Below are positions 32,855 to 45,464 of a stretch of 64,000 bases of DNA, one piece after another. The position numbers were made by a program, and so were the translations under genes. The stretch covers positions 7,973,001 through 8,037,000 of the forward strand of contig JAQPZY010001688.1 of the NCBI GenBank assembly GCA_029931535.1, read 5' to 3'. The notes below the pieces were generated by a model, which saw only the letters and a program-made list of their open reading frames with translations, was not told the DNA's origin and ran no database searches. The DNA comes from Margaritifera margaritifera (lineage: Eukaryota; Mollusca; Bivalvia; Unionida; Margaritiferidae). Within the stretch, counting starts at the first letter, position 1. Each line of letters begins with the position of its first letter.

Positions 32855-33225
32855 CCCCCCCCCCCTCCCCGAGACCATAGTGGTGTGAGCCAAGTATCAT
32901 TTTTTTTTAAAACGGCACTTTAAGCACATTATTGGCTATATCATGCCAGGGAAATGGGAGCTAAGCGCCTTTCCCAATTACATACTGAGGTTGCCGACCT
33001 GGGTTGGCCTGGGTGGGTGTCGCAGCCGCAACCCTTGGATTACAAGTCCGATGGTAGCCACGTATAACATCCCTCTTGTAGATGGTTACCACATGGGCAA
33101 CATAACTACAAAGTTTAATGAATTTCAAAGAGTGGTTCAGGAACAGATGTGGTCACAAATGGATGGATGTATGGACGAATGGAGGGTGGCATCATTTCCC
33201 TCACTAAGCAGGGGGATAAAAAGAC
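32855..33225 (+). repeat. dispersed repeat shared with 24849-25040
   Basis: Both start at a C homopolymer (24849-24865 and 32855-32869), then share GGTGGGATC / GGTGTGAGCC, AAATGGTTA / AGATGGTTACC, CAACATA(G/A)CTACAAAG, AATGAATTTC and GGATGGATG blocks. This copy is interrupted by the SINE at 32945-33062. Its tail (TGGATGGATG) recalls the Helentron-like tails. Confidence 0.55.
32945..33062 (-). mobile_element. degenerate tRNA-derived SINE (family B)
   Basis: The minus strand carries ACTTGTAATCCAAGGGTTGC, like 54962-55122, and a tail AATTGGGAAAGGCGCTTAG. The promoter boxes are eroded. Confidence 0.5.
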
Positions 33226-33235
33226 AGAGTCCCTC

Positions 33236-33520
33236 GAAGGGACTGATGCTCTACTGGTTGAAAAGAATTTCCAGGAATTCAAGAAGATCATTTTAACTGC
33301 GGATTGTTGAAACCATCTTTAATATTCTTCAGCATTCAAATTAGCTGCTATGGTGGACATATTCTGTATTAACTTGGCAGCATTTTCATTTATGACCATC
33401 AAGGCATCGTAAGAAGTCTTCCGGTGGAAACCCAATGTTGATAAGACTTTCAATTTTGGAGGAGCAATGATAGCAAGATTTTCAAGATGGATGCCATAGT
33501 GGCCATAAACTGTATATGAC
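33236..33520 (+). mobile_element. Helentron-like element (family 1), 3' truncated
   Basis: The 5' end AGAGTCCCTCGAAGGGACTG is clear, and the leader and one to two core monomers follow. It stops near 33520 without the terminal tail. It directly follows the dispersed repeat at 32855. Confidence 0.7.
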
Positions 33521-33539
33521 AACCTAAAGTTTAACACAA

Positions 33540-34540
33540 TCTGAATGATGGCCGTTCAACTGTTGCCACTGGAAAAATGATACTTACTGTCATTTCTTAC
33601 TGCAGACAACCAGCTTGCATCAAAACTAAATGATGTAATCCTTACAAGTACAAACTGTCTGAAGTCTACACACACCAATTTAGAATTTAAGTACACAACA
33701 CCTACATACAGTGTAAGACATACTCAGAGGTATCAAACAATGTACATGTAATGTCCCATTCGGTATAGGCTACTTTATAAGTGTCACACAAGAACTGTCA
33801 CCAATCAAGTAAACAATGTAAATCTGCCATAAGGTAAAACGGGCAATCAGGTGAAAATTAAACCAAAATCACTGCACAATGTCCACAGATAGACACTTTC
33901 ACCGGTCGTCAGTCACCTCTTGGCTTGATTTTATTTTTATTTGAAGATGGCATTAAAATGTCAAATTTTCTGATAGCCTTATTCAGAGTTGGTGAGGCAA
34001 TCTACCAATCTACACGTTACACATGAACTTGGAAGTTATATACTCCAGCTTTCATTTACCGTACACATACCAGCTCTTCTAAAAGGATACAATGTGAATG
34101 AATATAGATTTCTGTTGGGTGCACATTTTATTCTCCATCAAAAACTACATAAAAGTGTCAAACTTGATGACAGCCTCACTCAGTTCTAATCAGGTAGCTT
34201 GCAAGACCGGCAAAGATCCTGTTACACCTCATATCTTGTAAATACCACATTTTTACTGTCTGATAAAACAAAGTTTTCAATAAGCAAAGATTCAAATGTT
34301 TTATCCTTTTCAGTCAACATAAAAATGTCAAATATGGTAATGGACTGTTTTTAGTTTAAAAAAAGAAGCCAACATCAATTTTCATGTCAGTCATGTTCAA
34401 ACTGTGTTTGCATGCCCTTTAATACATTATAAACTATTATCCTTAGCAGAGTCTGACATTAGTTTTTTTTTTCTATCATCTCACAGGTATTCATTAATTG
34501 GACATAAACTTTTTCTACATGGTTACTTGCACCTAACACA
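33540..34540. other. no gene recognised
   Basis: AT-rich, non-repetitive by eye. A 'CATAAAAGTGTCAAACTTGA' / 'CATAAAAATGTCAAATATGG' pair (34150, 34318) and a related 'CATTAAAATGTCAAATTTTC' (33950) hint at a decayed repeat of about 170-200 bp. Confidence 0.35.
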
Positions 34541-34856
34541 AGAGTCCTTTGAATGGACTGAAGCTCGACTGGGCAAAAAGAAGTTTCAGGAATTCAAGAT
34601 AAGACAATTTCTTCCTTTCAACTATCGAGTGTTGAAACCATCTCCAATATTCTTCAGTGACAACAAAATTTTCAAATCGGCCGCTGTGGTGCACATATTG
34701 GTTGTCTGATCTACATCATTTTCATTTAGAACAAAGTAGACATCATTATTTGTGTTTTGTTTAAAAAAAAAACAAAAAAACATGTCATAATAATCATCCA
34801 TTCAGGGGGAGTAGTGACAACAAGACTTTCGAGACAGTCGTTGTGGCAACCATATT

Positions 34857-36128
34857 CAGAGATGCTGCCAGAAATTTTCTTAAGAGGGGGAGGTCCCCCA
34901 CACCTACCCTCAGAGGGGGTGGGATCATCGGGGAGGGGGCAAGGGTAAACTAAGCTGAATGGTAGAAGATGGGTGACAACATTATTTTAAGGTGCAGAAA
35001 CACCTAATTTAAAACAAGCATTTAATGATTTTGTATCACTTCTTTGACAATAAATGTATAAGGTAGCTGCATACCTAATTGTTGCTCAGCTGGTAAATAT
35101 TCTTCTTTGTTTCTTATCACTGCCCTTCAAATATGACTTTGCAAACTGAAAATAATTTACTGGACCACACACATCTGTATAGTCATCAGTTTATTTATTG
35201 TTTCAGATGTTAGCCCAATGGTCTTTGAAACTCTATCACTGTAGTAGGAAAATGTCAGAATATCTTAAGAGAAAAAAAATGGGGAAAAAAAATACTAAAT
35301 CCGAATTATATATCTTTATAGGATTTTATTTTGTTTTGTTCTCAGATATTCTGACATTTTCTTACTACAGTGATAGAGTTTTAAAGGCCGAGTAGTGTGA
35401 ATTTTGCTTTGAGAACTGAATCACCTTTCACAATCAGTTTTTCATAAAGGCAAGAACTGCTGCAATTATGACCAGTCTGAATATTTTCGGGAACTGGTTT
35501 TCAGGTATCCAAAACACAATTTTCAACAATTCAGGCATGTTGTTCCTTCGATATTTCTGTCAATGTATCAGAATTTCTGCATGGCCTAAACCGTAGTAAA
35601 TGACATCATGCCGGTTATTTCTATATCACAGCTTTCTGCGCTATGTTCAGTTGGCAACAAACCGTCAGATATTTCATCCTCCCAAGTTTCGTCCTTAACA
35701 GATGATCTTTCCATCTCGCTGAGTTTCCTAAAGAAATCTGTTATATTTTGTTTCAACATAACACACTACTGTCGTGCTTTAGACATTTCGATCGATGGAT
35801 CAATTTACTACACAGCACCAGGAAACAATTCAATCGGAATACCTCCATAGTTTCTGCAATACTCCAACAGATCTCCATCATAAAGGTGCTTGTATTCAAA
35901 CAATATTCTCCATAGATATAGGATTAATTGAGATCATGGAGAAAAGTAAAAAAAGACGATCTGATCATCCTAATTAAAAAACAAAAAATAAAAAAGTCGC
36001 GCATTGGGTTCGGGAAATCGCGGGAAGCACAGATAACTTGCGCGATCTTTCCCCCATTGGCTTTTAAAAGTTGCGTGACTATCACTTTTGCGAGAAACCC
36101 GCGATCCCGCGGCCTGGCAGCATCTCTG
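34857..36128 (-). mobile_element. hAT-type DNA transposon, copy 3, inside a Helentron-like array
   Basis: Perfect ends CAGAGATGCTGCCAG (34857-34871) and CTGGCAGCATCTCTG (36114-36128), flanked by the direct repeat CATATT. Internally unlike copies 1 and 2 in its left part. The minus strand near 35630-35760 reads KQNITDFFRKLSEMERSSVK, which could be an hAT N-terminal region. Contains a 39 bp inverted repeat (35227-35265 with 35344-35382). Confidence 0.85.
35227..35382. repeat. 39 bp inverted repeat with 78 bp spacer inside hAT copy 3
   Basis: GAAACTCTATCACTGTAGTA (35227) through TCAGAATATCT (35265) is complementary to 35344-35382 with about one mismatch. Transcripts of either strand could form a long hairpin. 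It may be a nested MITE. Confidence 0.85.
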
Positions 36129-38090
36129 CATATTGGTTTTAGGACTGGCACCATGTTATTCAATTAGGACCAAATAGGTATCATAACAAATCTTTTCGTG
36201 AGAACTCTATGTTGATACAGCCATCCATTTTTGAAGGAGTAGAGATAATATTTTCAATATAGGACCTTCCATTCAGGAGTAGCCATAACAAGATTTTAAA
36301 GATGGCTGCTGTGTGGGGTGGCCATATTGATGTCAGATCAGCATCATTTTCATGTAAGACCAACTGGACACCATAAGAAGTCTTCTGGTGAAAACCCCAC
36401 GTCAATATGACTTTCTGTTCAGGTAAAGTCATGATAAACAGATTTTTATGAAGGATTTCATTGTGGCCATATTGGATATCAGATTGGCACCATTTTTATT
36501 CAGGAACAGCTAGACATCATAAAATATCAGAAAGTGAAAACCATATATTGATATGGTCCATCCATGTAGAAGGCGTAGCAATAAAAAGACTTTCAAGATG
36601 GCCACTGTGGCAGCCATATTGGATCAGTACCATTTTCATTTAGGACCAACTAGACTTCATCATAAATCTTTCAGCGAAAACCCCCATACTGATACAACCA
36701 TCCATGTAGTAGGAGTAGTGATAACAAGATTTCACAGATTGGTAAAAAGTTTTCAAGATGTCAGCCATATTTGGACATCAGATCGGTACCATTTTCATTT
36801 AGGACAAACTAGGCATCATAAAAAGTCTTTCAGTGAAAACCCCATGTTGATATGGCTTTCCATTCAAGATGGCTGCCACGGTGGCCATATTGGACATCAG
36901 ATTGGCACCATTTTTCATTTAGGACCAACAAGACACCATAAGAAGTCTTTAAGTGAAAATCCCATGTTTATACAACCATTCATTCAGGAGGAGTAGCAAT
37001 AACAAGATTTCCAAGAAGGCTGCCATACTGGACCTCCCATCAGCACCATTTTCATTTAAGACCAACTAGCCACCAGAACCAAGTCTTTTAGTGAAAACCC
37101 CATGTTGATATAGCCATCCATTCAGGAGAAGTAGCAGTAATAAGATTTTCAAGATGGCTCCCATGGTGGCCATATTGGACATCAGATTGGCACCAAGAAA
37201 ATTTAGGACCAACTAGACATCACAGGAAGTCTTTTAGTGACAACCCCATGTTGATATGACAATCCATTGAGGAGTTGCAATAACAAGATTTACAAGATGG
37301 CTGCCATTTTCATTTGGGACCAACTAGAGCATGGGATGAATGTGCATGTAAAGTTTCATGGCAATCCTCCAAGTGCATGTAGTTTAGGAGAATTTGCGAT
37401 AACAAACCTGTGCTAATGGATGGACAGACAACAGTCAACAGATCATCCCATAAGCTCTTATGGTCTATGACCAGTAGAGCTAAAAAATTTAACTACATAT
37501 TCAAAGCTGAAGACAGATGGGAGTCTCTGTTTTTCTACTGATGGGTTCAAAAGAGCAAATGCCTACTAAGACACGACTTCCCCCTTCTCTCCCCAATTAC
37601 AGACGATATGTTAACAGCAAATCTTCCTTTTTTATTCCGAAAGTTTACTTTGCTCAAATTCAAGTGAATTTCATAATTTTACTTGCCTTTTTTAAATTTT
37701 CAAATCCTCTGCCCAAGACAGAGCTACTATCAGATTTCTTCCTTTCTAAAAGGTTATCAGCATCTGAATATTTGCTTGCCTGTGTCAGTATTAACTTGCC
37801 ACAGGCAATAGGAATTTTAAAGGCCTGCACAGACACATTTATTTTCCTCAAATAGGCAATCTTTATAAAAGTGTATATACATTCAGTGTAATGAGTGTCT
37901 GACACCTATGTGGGAGTTAAGTTGTGCTGGTGATACATTATTTATTACTTTTCCAGTGGTGATGGTATAAGGGGTCCAACAGAATAGCTTGACATTTCTA
38001 TGTGCTTGCACTTCCTGAACTGTTGTCACAGACCACTAATTTTCTAACCCAATATTCATGTGATTTGGAGCAGAATGATTCAGCAGGAGG

Positions 38091-38093
<3 letters not shown>

Positions 38094-38141
<48 letters not shown>
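38094..38141. repeat. (GT)n microsatellite
   Basis: A run of pure GT of about 48 bp. A short (CA)n lies at 38805-38819. Confidence 0.97.
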
Positions 38142-38144
<3 letters not shown>

Positions 38145-38279
38145 CACAGCTGCAAAATGACATCAACTCATTAGGCAGCTACATTAAACAGGTTTCATTC
38201 TTGGCTGTGCCCTTGCACCAATGACCCTTATTTTTCATCTTTGGCATAATAAAGTTACCTCAATGCACATTAAAACAGA

Positions 38280-38560
38280 CCCAAGAAAATAAAGACAAAT
38301 GATCATTATGGTTGATTTTAGACTGAACTGATAGGGTGTGCTCTTTGCCAAAGAAGCACATGACGATCAATTTCATTGGCGGTCATAAATGTCTTACTGA
38401 TTTTGATTAGCTTGGGCACCAATCGAGAGCATGTGATCAATGATCATTGATAAAAATATAAAGAAAAAAAGATAGAATCTTTATTGAACATTGCTGCTGC
38501 ATTTATTTCTAAAGTAGTGTATAGGAAGGAAAAAATGTAGGCTCAAATCTCCAAAATCAG
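38280..38560 (+). repeat. repeat pair with 51900-52190 (left part of the duplicated segment)
   Basis: Shared blocks in the same order include GATCAATTTCATTGGC / GATCAATTTTATTGGC, CATAAATGT, CTGCTGCATTTATTTC and GAAGGAAAAAATGTAG / GAGGAAAAAATGTAG, about 75-80% alike by eye. 38845-38985 also pairs with 57541-57670 (GGAATGGGACCAGACAGAC). Confidence 0.75.
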
Positions 38561-41500
38561 AGTTCCCATGCTTACATATTCACTTATTTAGTGCAATAAA
38601 GGCTCATTGAGAAACATGTTTAAATCATGCAGAAGGGAATTAAACCTAGGATCATCTATGTTTATCTTTCCCTTTAGTACTAAATTTCAATAAATTTTTG
38701 TTAATCTTATGATGTTGTTGTATTGAGTACTTACGCAACACATCATTCGATCCCACCACACTCTCATCCATATAAAAATTATCTGTTAAACATTGGAACA
38801 TTCCACACACACACACACAAATTGCAAGGATCTCCATGTTAGAAGGATCGTTGTGGAATGGGACCAGACAGACCATTATTGAAAACCGGATTGGAGACGA
38901 TATAAAAAAACAGAGTATACAGTGGAAAATCAGATTCAGACCCAGAGAAAAGTGGAATTCCGTTTTAAAACGAGGGAAAAAAATCATGTCTGCATGTGTA
39001 AAATTAATAATTTATTGTAAAACACAATTTCACATATGTAAAATACTGGTAGTTTTTCAACATATGTGAAAACAGGAATTAATTTAGCTCTCAGAACAAT
39101 GTCTTCTTTCAACTAGCCCATAAGGATCAATACACTTTCCATATGGGCTATTTGTAGACCTGTACGATGTCATTATGCACTGCATTTCATCCTCTTCATT
39201 TGTAACCAGTCCTATTATACCACTGAATAAATTTCACTGATATGCTTTAAATTTCGCCATTATTTTAAATACTTTCATGATTCTAAAAATAAACAAAGGT
39301 TTAACCCATCAGAAGTCTTGACAAACCTTGAAATCCAAGTATAAATTTAGACCTAACTGCTGCCATAAAATAAATTTCAAATCTTTTCTAACAAGGTAGT
39401 GAACACAGAAAAAAAACCATGTCATTTCATTATGATTGTGACAAAATCTTATTTGCCTCAGACAGAGGAAATTTGACAGGGTAATTGCACTAATGAATTG
39501 ATGAAAAATATTCACGATTTTGTAAAGCCCCTGTATTCACATTGATTCAAACCACAGAGTGACACATTGACAAACAGTCTGTAGGCAAAACAAAAACCCC
39601 CAAGATTAGCCAGAGAAGAATTCCATTTACCTGATTCAGGTATAAGAGGCTCCGAGTGGGGTATCTAGTATTATTAGCTTTTGAAAACTTGGCAACTATA
39701 ATTAAACAATGTTTTTCTCTCAAATAAACTTACATAACATCAACAATGCACAATGTCTCAGTGACAGTAAAATACATACATGTACCACATTTTGTGTGAG
39801 AGGTGTAATCAATTTATATAATTTACATTGCCCCTGAAGAACCCCTGTCTGACACCTGCCAAACCTGACCCAGCTTACTCTCTGAGAGGAGTGGAGGTAT
39901 AGCATAAGCATGCCCAGACTGCTAGAAGGCAATAGAGGTTCTCAATAGGTAGTACATCAATACATAGTCTATTAACATCCAGGATAGTATGGTTATACTG
40001 AAGAACTTTTCAAAGAGATTAAACCCAAGTTACACACACTGTAAAAGCTCCCCTTGCAATCTGCTCCAAAAACGAATTTACTGATCAACAGCAGCCACAT
40101 TTTGGTCCTGTTTATTTTGTAAAACAGCAGTCATATTAAGAAACATTCGCAATTGGATCACTTTTCCATCCCAATTGGTGGCATTAATGAGGTTCTTGTA
40201 GGGGGTACTATACAAGTATATACTTGGGTTGAGTTGTGTGGGGAACATTTCATTTATTTTCTGTCCCGATACAGCCCAAATATCGATACTTGACAATAGT
40301 TTAGTCTGCTGTTAAAAAACACTTAATTTGGGAAGAAAAATGCCAGAAAATACCTATTAAACTACGAATTTTGACCCCCAGTTATAAAGTTGTAGTCAGA
40401 TTTTCGCAATTTTTCGGAATTCACACTAGTCCGAGTTGCTCAATGATAAAACCTAATTATATCAATTTTTGAGTAAGACCTGTAAAGTTGTATGAAAATA
40501 AAAATGCTTAAATCCTATCAATTTCAAGTGTTTATCAATAAGGAAAGACAGACTAGCGATGACAATGATGTTTTTCAGCTGTTTTCTTTTTCAGACATAA
40601 TATTCATTGTATTAAGTGGCCCAACACGATTGCGTCGAGAATGTGGAAATATAAAGATCATTTTTTATTGAAAAATGTATTCGTTATTATTTTGGTTGTT
40701 GGTTTTCTCCAGTGCTGTAATATGGCTTCCCCATCCAATTACATTGATCTCTTATGGATTCAAAGCAGGTAATAATGCATAATAAGGTATTATACCCATA
40801 AAAACAGCTTAAAATCTGGCTTAGAAATTACATGATACTATCATGATATATATCATGATAACATAACTATTGTGATAAGTATCACAAAACGTACCCATTT
40901 AATGATTAAGATACAGAGATTTATTAAATTCTGGAGGACACTGGTAGTTTGGGGCTAGGAGAATGTCCTTAGTGCTTGCTTAAGGTGCAAAACTATTATT
41001 ATATTTATCAATAAGCATACTGATACAGGTAGAAATATATGTATATATTTCAAATTATGCGGACAATATTTGAAGTTTCCTATAAAAGATTTTTAAAAAT
41101 ATTCTTCTGTTGGAAACATGCTGATAGAAATATTACCGAAACATAAATTATGACAATTTGCTAATAAACAGAACCTAAAGCTACATGTACATCGATTTAC
41201 ATTGAAATGATCAAACATACGTTGGATTGGAGTACAGCCTGCACAATTTATCGAATCCTTGCGCTTCTTGGTGAGGAACTTAATTATCTCGACTTCCACT
41301 AAGCGGTGGAGGGATAAATACCTACAAATCACCAACACACCTCAACAGGCACGCAGATGGCAACTCCACAGTGGAGGGGTTTGTCGACATTGTTGACATT
41401 TGAACAGCCAATGAATGAAGAAAACCCATGGAAAGACTAAGATGTCAAGAGTTATTTACAACCGCATACCATTTGAAGAATCAATCTTTATTTAGATCAT

Positions 41501-41766
41501 ATACAATAAAAATTTTTTTTCAAAAGTCGTGTATATTCCAGTACATGTATATTTAGAAAAGGTTAATCAACTTCTTTTCCAATAATTTTACTCTTTTACT
41601 TTATTCAAAGAAATCTGAACAAACCTGCGCAGACTTGACAAGAGGCACACCTTGTTGAGCTTCTCTTGAACAGTATAAATTTATCCTATTGTTTCAAAAG
41701 AAAAGTAATCCTATGAGATATGGACAATTAAATTCCAAATTGACAGTCACTACTGTTTGAAAAAAA

Positions 41767-42660
41767 GAGTCCCTAGAAGGGACTGACACTCTACTGGGCG
41801 AACACAATTTCCAGATAATCAAGATAAGACTTTCTTCCTTTTAACTATGTCTGCCATTTTTGAATGATGAAAACATGCAGTTTTGCATCATTTTATTCTT
41901 GCTTCAAGATGGTGGCGACGAAAAAAATTGCTTAGAAGTGCTTGGTCAAAATCAGTGAACAAACTATACATCATAAGAAGTCTTTTAGTGAAAAACCCAT
42001 GTTATTATGACCATCCATTCAGTAGGAGTAGCGATAACAAGATTTTCAAAATAGATGCCATGGCAGCCATATTGGACATCAGATCGGCACTATTTTCATT
42101 CAGGATCAAGCAGACATCATAAGAAGTCCTTTAGTGAAAACCCCATTTTGATATGACCATCCATTCAGGAGCAGTAGGAACAAAAAAGATTTAAAGATGG
42201 CTGCTGTGGTGGCCATATTGGACCCAGATCAGCACCATTTTCATTTACGACTAACCAGACATCATAAGAAGTCTTTTAGTGAAAACCCCATGTTCATATG
42301 ACCATTAATTCAGGAGTAGTAGTAATAACAAGATTTTCAAGATGGTTGTCATGGAGGCCATACTGGACGTCAGATTGGCACGTGTTTATTTAAGACCAAC
42401 TAGACATCATATGAAGTTTTTTAGTGAAAACCCCATGTTAATATGATCATCCATTCCGGAGGAGTAGCAATAACATTTTCAAGATGGCCAGTGTGGTGGC
42501 CATATTGGATGTTCGAGCAGCACCATTTTCAACTAGGACCAACTAGACCATGGGGTGAATGTGTGTGTAAAGTTTCAAGGCAATCCTCCAAGTAGTTTAG
42601 GAGTAGTGATAACAAACTTGTACCAAGATATGGCTGGACGATGGACAACAGACCATCCTA
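41767..42660 (+). mobile_element. Helentron-like element (family 1) inside duplicated segment copy 1
   Basis: The 5' end GAGTCCCTAGAAGGGACTGA, leader, about four core monomers and most of the tail, ending at ACAGACCATCCTA without the final hairpin. The matching place in the other copy (about 59615-59640) has no such element. Confidence 0.8.
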
Positions 42661-43437
42661 TCTGGATATGAAAACACTGAATTTACACTGCAATGCAAAC
42701 TACATGTACTATCCTTATGCAGTAATAGCACAGTCATGAATCTGAATATACACAGCTTTGATGTAGTTCAATTCTGACTGCATGTGTACTGTAAGGGACT
42801 GACCATTTCATTAATGGGACTAGAATGTTCTTTCTGACCAGGATTTTTTTTTCCTTTCAACACAAGATGGCTTCATTTCAAGTAAAATGAGGAATGGAAT
42901 AATGTCTTCTTTTATACTACAAATCAGAGCATGGCAATTGTTTTCAAGCATTTAACTCCCCCCACCCTCTTTAGAAAATTATTTGATTTCATCCTAATAA
43001 AGACATGACTTCAGTGGATGTTTTACAGAAAGCAAGGCAGTGACCATTGTCAACATTCTTATATAATATCTACAAGGATTAGCATCAAAAGATGATGTAA
43101 ATTTCAGCTTGAGAAAGGTGTGTTTTTATCATACAAAGCCATCTGACTTAGTGCATTGTACTTAACAGCCCCAATTATGGTCCCATTATCAACAATGGAA
43201 GTTTGATAATTGTTTGTAAATAAATCTGAACTCAACTTATTGCTGAAACTAATAATAATGTGGAAAATTGTCCAATCTCAGATGTTCAGAGATTTTATTT
43301 TCCAACAAATTCAGGCCATTCTGCAAATGTGTATTGTCTCCACATGTATCCTATTATTTGCTCATTTTTGTCGGATATAAAAACAAAATTTGTAATCATC
43401 GTAGAAAAAACAGTAAATCATATGTAAATATTATGTG

Positions 43438-43560
43438 GTATGTTGCTTTACAGCCACAGTTACTGTGGCTGAGTGGATTAAGTGTGTGCCTTAAACACAC
43501 ATGCACACATTTAACATTGGAGCACAAGATCATGAGTGTGCGCCCATTGGCGTGAAAATT
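43438..43560 (+). mobile_element. tRNA-like SINE head, shared by both duplicated copies
   Basis: GTTACTGTGGCTGAGTGGAT is a Leu/Ser-type box A, followed by GTGTGTGCCTTAAACACAC. The same element is at 60697-60935, so it predates the duplication. Confidence 0.55.
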
Positions 43561-45464
43561 TCTTTTTTTTTTCATGACGCTATGTCTTTTCTTACTATTA
43601 TGAACTTTTCCAGACTTCAGTTTCTGTACGTGTTGATTTATAATCAGTCAATTTTTAATATTGTAATTCTGAAGATTGCCTAAAAATGTCAATATGTCGA
43701 GCATCGAAAAAGTAACATTTGGTTAACGTTAATAAGCATTTTAGCATTATTTTTTAAACTCACCTTGGTGAAAAATTCTTCAAAATGTAAGCAGAATCAC
43801 GAAAAACTTTCATGGGAGGAACATCTTTTTGACTTGGTGTGAATGATGAGGCTGCTAATTGAAGCTTGGCAATCAGGGAATACTAATACTGTTACCGAAG
43901 CATGTACAAAAAAAATGTTTCTAATATAGAGTACAACTGATTACAATAACTTGCACAGTGGTGATTTGGATTCCATATTTTAAGAGAGCACGAGTGGGGA
44001 ACTTTACAAGAAAGTATAGTATGCAATAGGAAAACGAACAGAAAACAAAAAAAGTAAAACATTAATTTCATCTGATGCTTAAGTTTACTTGGTGATTTAA
44101 ATATACAGGTATATAATTGATTTACAGTATTTACATACAACAAAAAAAATGGGTATATATTTATCCCGGTTCTGGTAAATTTTGAGATTTTGTATAAATG
44201 GGTTACTTATAATTTCTGTTGGTAAATTGTAAAAGGCAGATCTTTATTTTGTTACAAGGTGTCTACAGAAAGGGAGCCGAATGATCGAGTGTTGTAGGTC
44301 TCATTGTTAATAACAACAAATGGTCAAATTACATCTTTGTAAGTAGTTCAGAGCAATACCATTGTCCATTTTAAACAACTAATCTGACTGACTCGAGGAA
44401 TGGAAGACAAGAAACAAATAAATGCAAAATTTGATACTAGCCGTGTTGATTAGTTTACAAAGATTTTCTATCACTGATTTTTCTTTTACGAGAATCAAAC
44501 AATGGAATAGCCTGTGGTTATACAGAATGATTCACTTAGCCCCCAAGTACATTGTTTACTGTCAACATCATGGCAAAGAAAACAAACCTGCAGAAGAGCT
44601 GGTGTTGTGCTTTTAGGTTACCAGTTCGCACATGAAATTAATACATCAATCGCACAGAAAAACAAACCGTTTTGATGGCTTCAGTTGTGCTAGGTTATTA
44701 GCGTGCACATGAGCATTTATCTTCTAAAAGTGTCAACCAACAGGTATCTAGGATTACTTACTTTCGCGACCATTTGTGATAATTAAAAAGAAAAGATACT
44801 TTGATAATTAATACAAAATAGTACAGTTTAAATTAACATTAAGATACAAAATCTTAATAATACCTTTTATAGCAATAATTTTTGTTTTTGCATGTTCATG
44901 CAACGACCGCCAGAACTATGCTTTCTCAAGTTTGAATTACCCCTCTATAATGCTGTGAATGGATGTCAGAAGAAATTGTACCTTATGTTTAAGAGAATTC
45001 GTACATGGGGTAACCATTGGAACTTGTGCGATTTTGTTTCACTTCAGGCAAGTATGAATGCGACCGTGTTATCAACTTGTTAGACGTTATCGTTCTTTTC
45101 ACTGCTGGAAGTACAATATCACCGGCTTTCATATGATCATTAAAAAAATCTTGCCTATATTATTGAGACAATGTCCACTCCAAGGTGGTCATTGGTTGCG
45201 ACTCCACGAGAAAGCATGGTGTGCAGAGCTATTCTCCATGAGATGCAGCAGCAACTCCATCAGGACACACAGAGAGATGGAGGTCTTTTTTCTTAATCCT
45301 CTCCACTCTCTCTTCACCCCTACCATGAAGCGTGGGGAATTGAAAAAATCGTGTGATATGTACTGTAGCACACAACCAAGTTTTCTTTTAATAAAAAAGC
45401 ATAATCAGCAATAGGTAAAACAATATATGTGCAAATAATTCACTCCAGTTCAAGTATTAAACAA

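Larger units (their letters stand above)
34542..37483 (+). mobile_element. Helentron-like element (family 1) split by an hAT insertion
   Basis: The 5' end AGAGTCCTTTGAATGGACTG, leader, first monomers to 34856, then the hAT copy 34857-36128, then seven to eight monomers and a full tail. It ends GGTCTATGACCAGTAGAGC and TAA at 37483. The CTGGTC/GACCAG hairpin arm near the 3' end is partly eroded (ATGGTC). Subtracting the insertion leaves about 1.67 kb. Confidence 0.8.
41240..45390 (+). repeat. duplicated segment, copy 1
   Basis: Matches 59080-63265 in order and orientation. Landmarks include GTGGAGGGATAAATACCTA, ACACTGAATTTACACTG, GTAATAGCACAGTCATGA, CACATGTATCCTATTATTTG, AAGGGAGCCGAATGATCGAG, GCAGAAGAGCTG and GTTCGCACATGAAATTAA, roughly 80-87% alike in good stretches. 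This copy alone carries the Helentron-like insertion at 41767-42660. No coding sequence recognised. Confidence 0.85.

Noticed and set aside
36130..37480. CRISPR-like array of regularly spaced repeats (also 1-950, 27240-28500, 45580-47200)
   Set aside because: The whole unit of about 150 bp is repeated rather than short repeats with unique spacers, copies are diverged, and the genome is eukaryotic with no cas genes.
38652..38987. 111-residue minus-strand frame
   Set aside because: It runs through the (CA)n at 38805-38819 and repeat sequence; only a short FHNDPSNMEI part may be a transposase fossil.
43268..45414. Plus-strand frames of 60-118 residues as a gene in the duplicated segment
   Set aside because: The counterpart frames at 61000-63260 are not conserved in reading frame, so there is no sign of coding selection.
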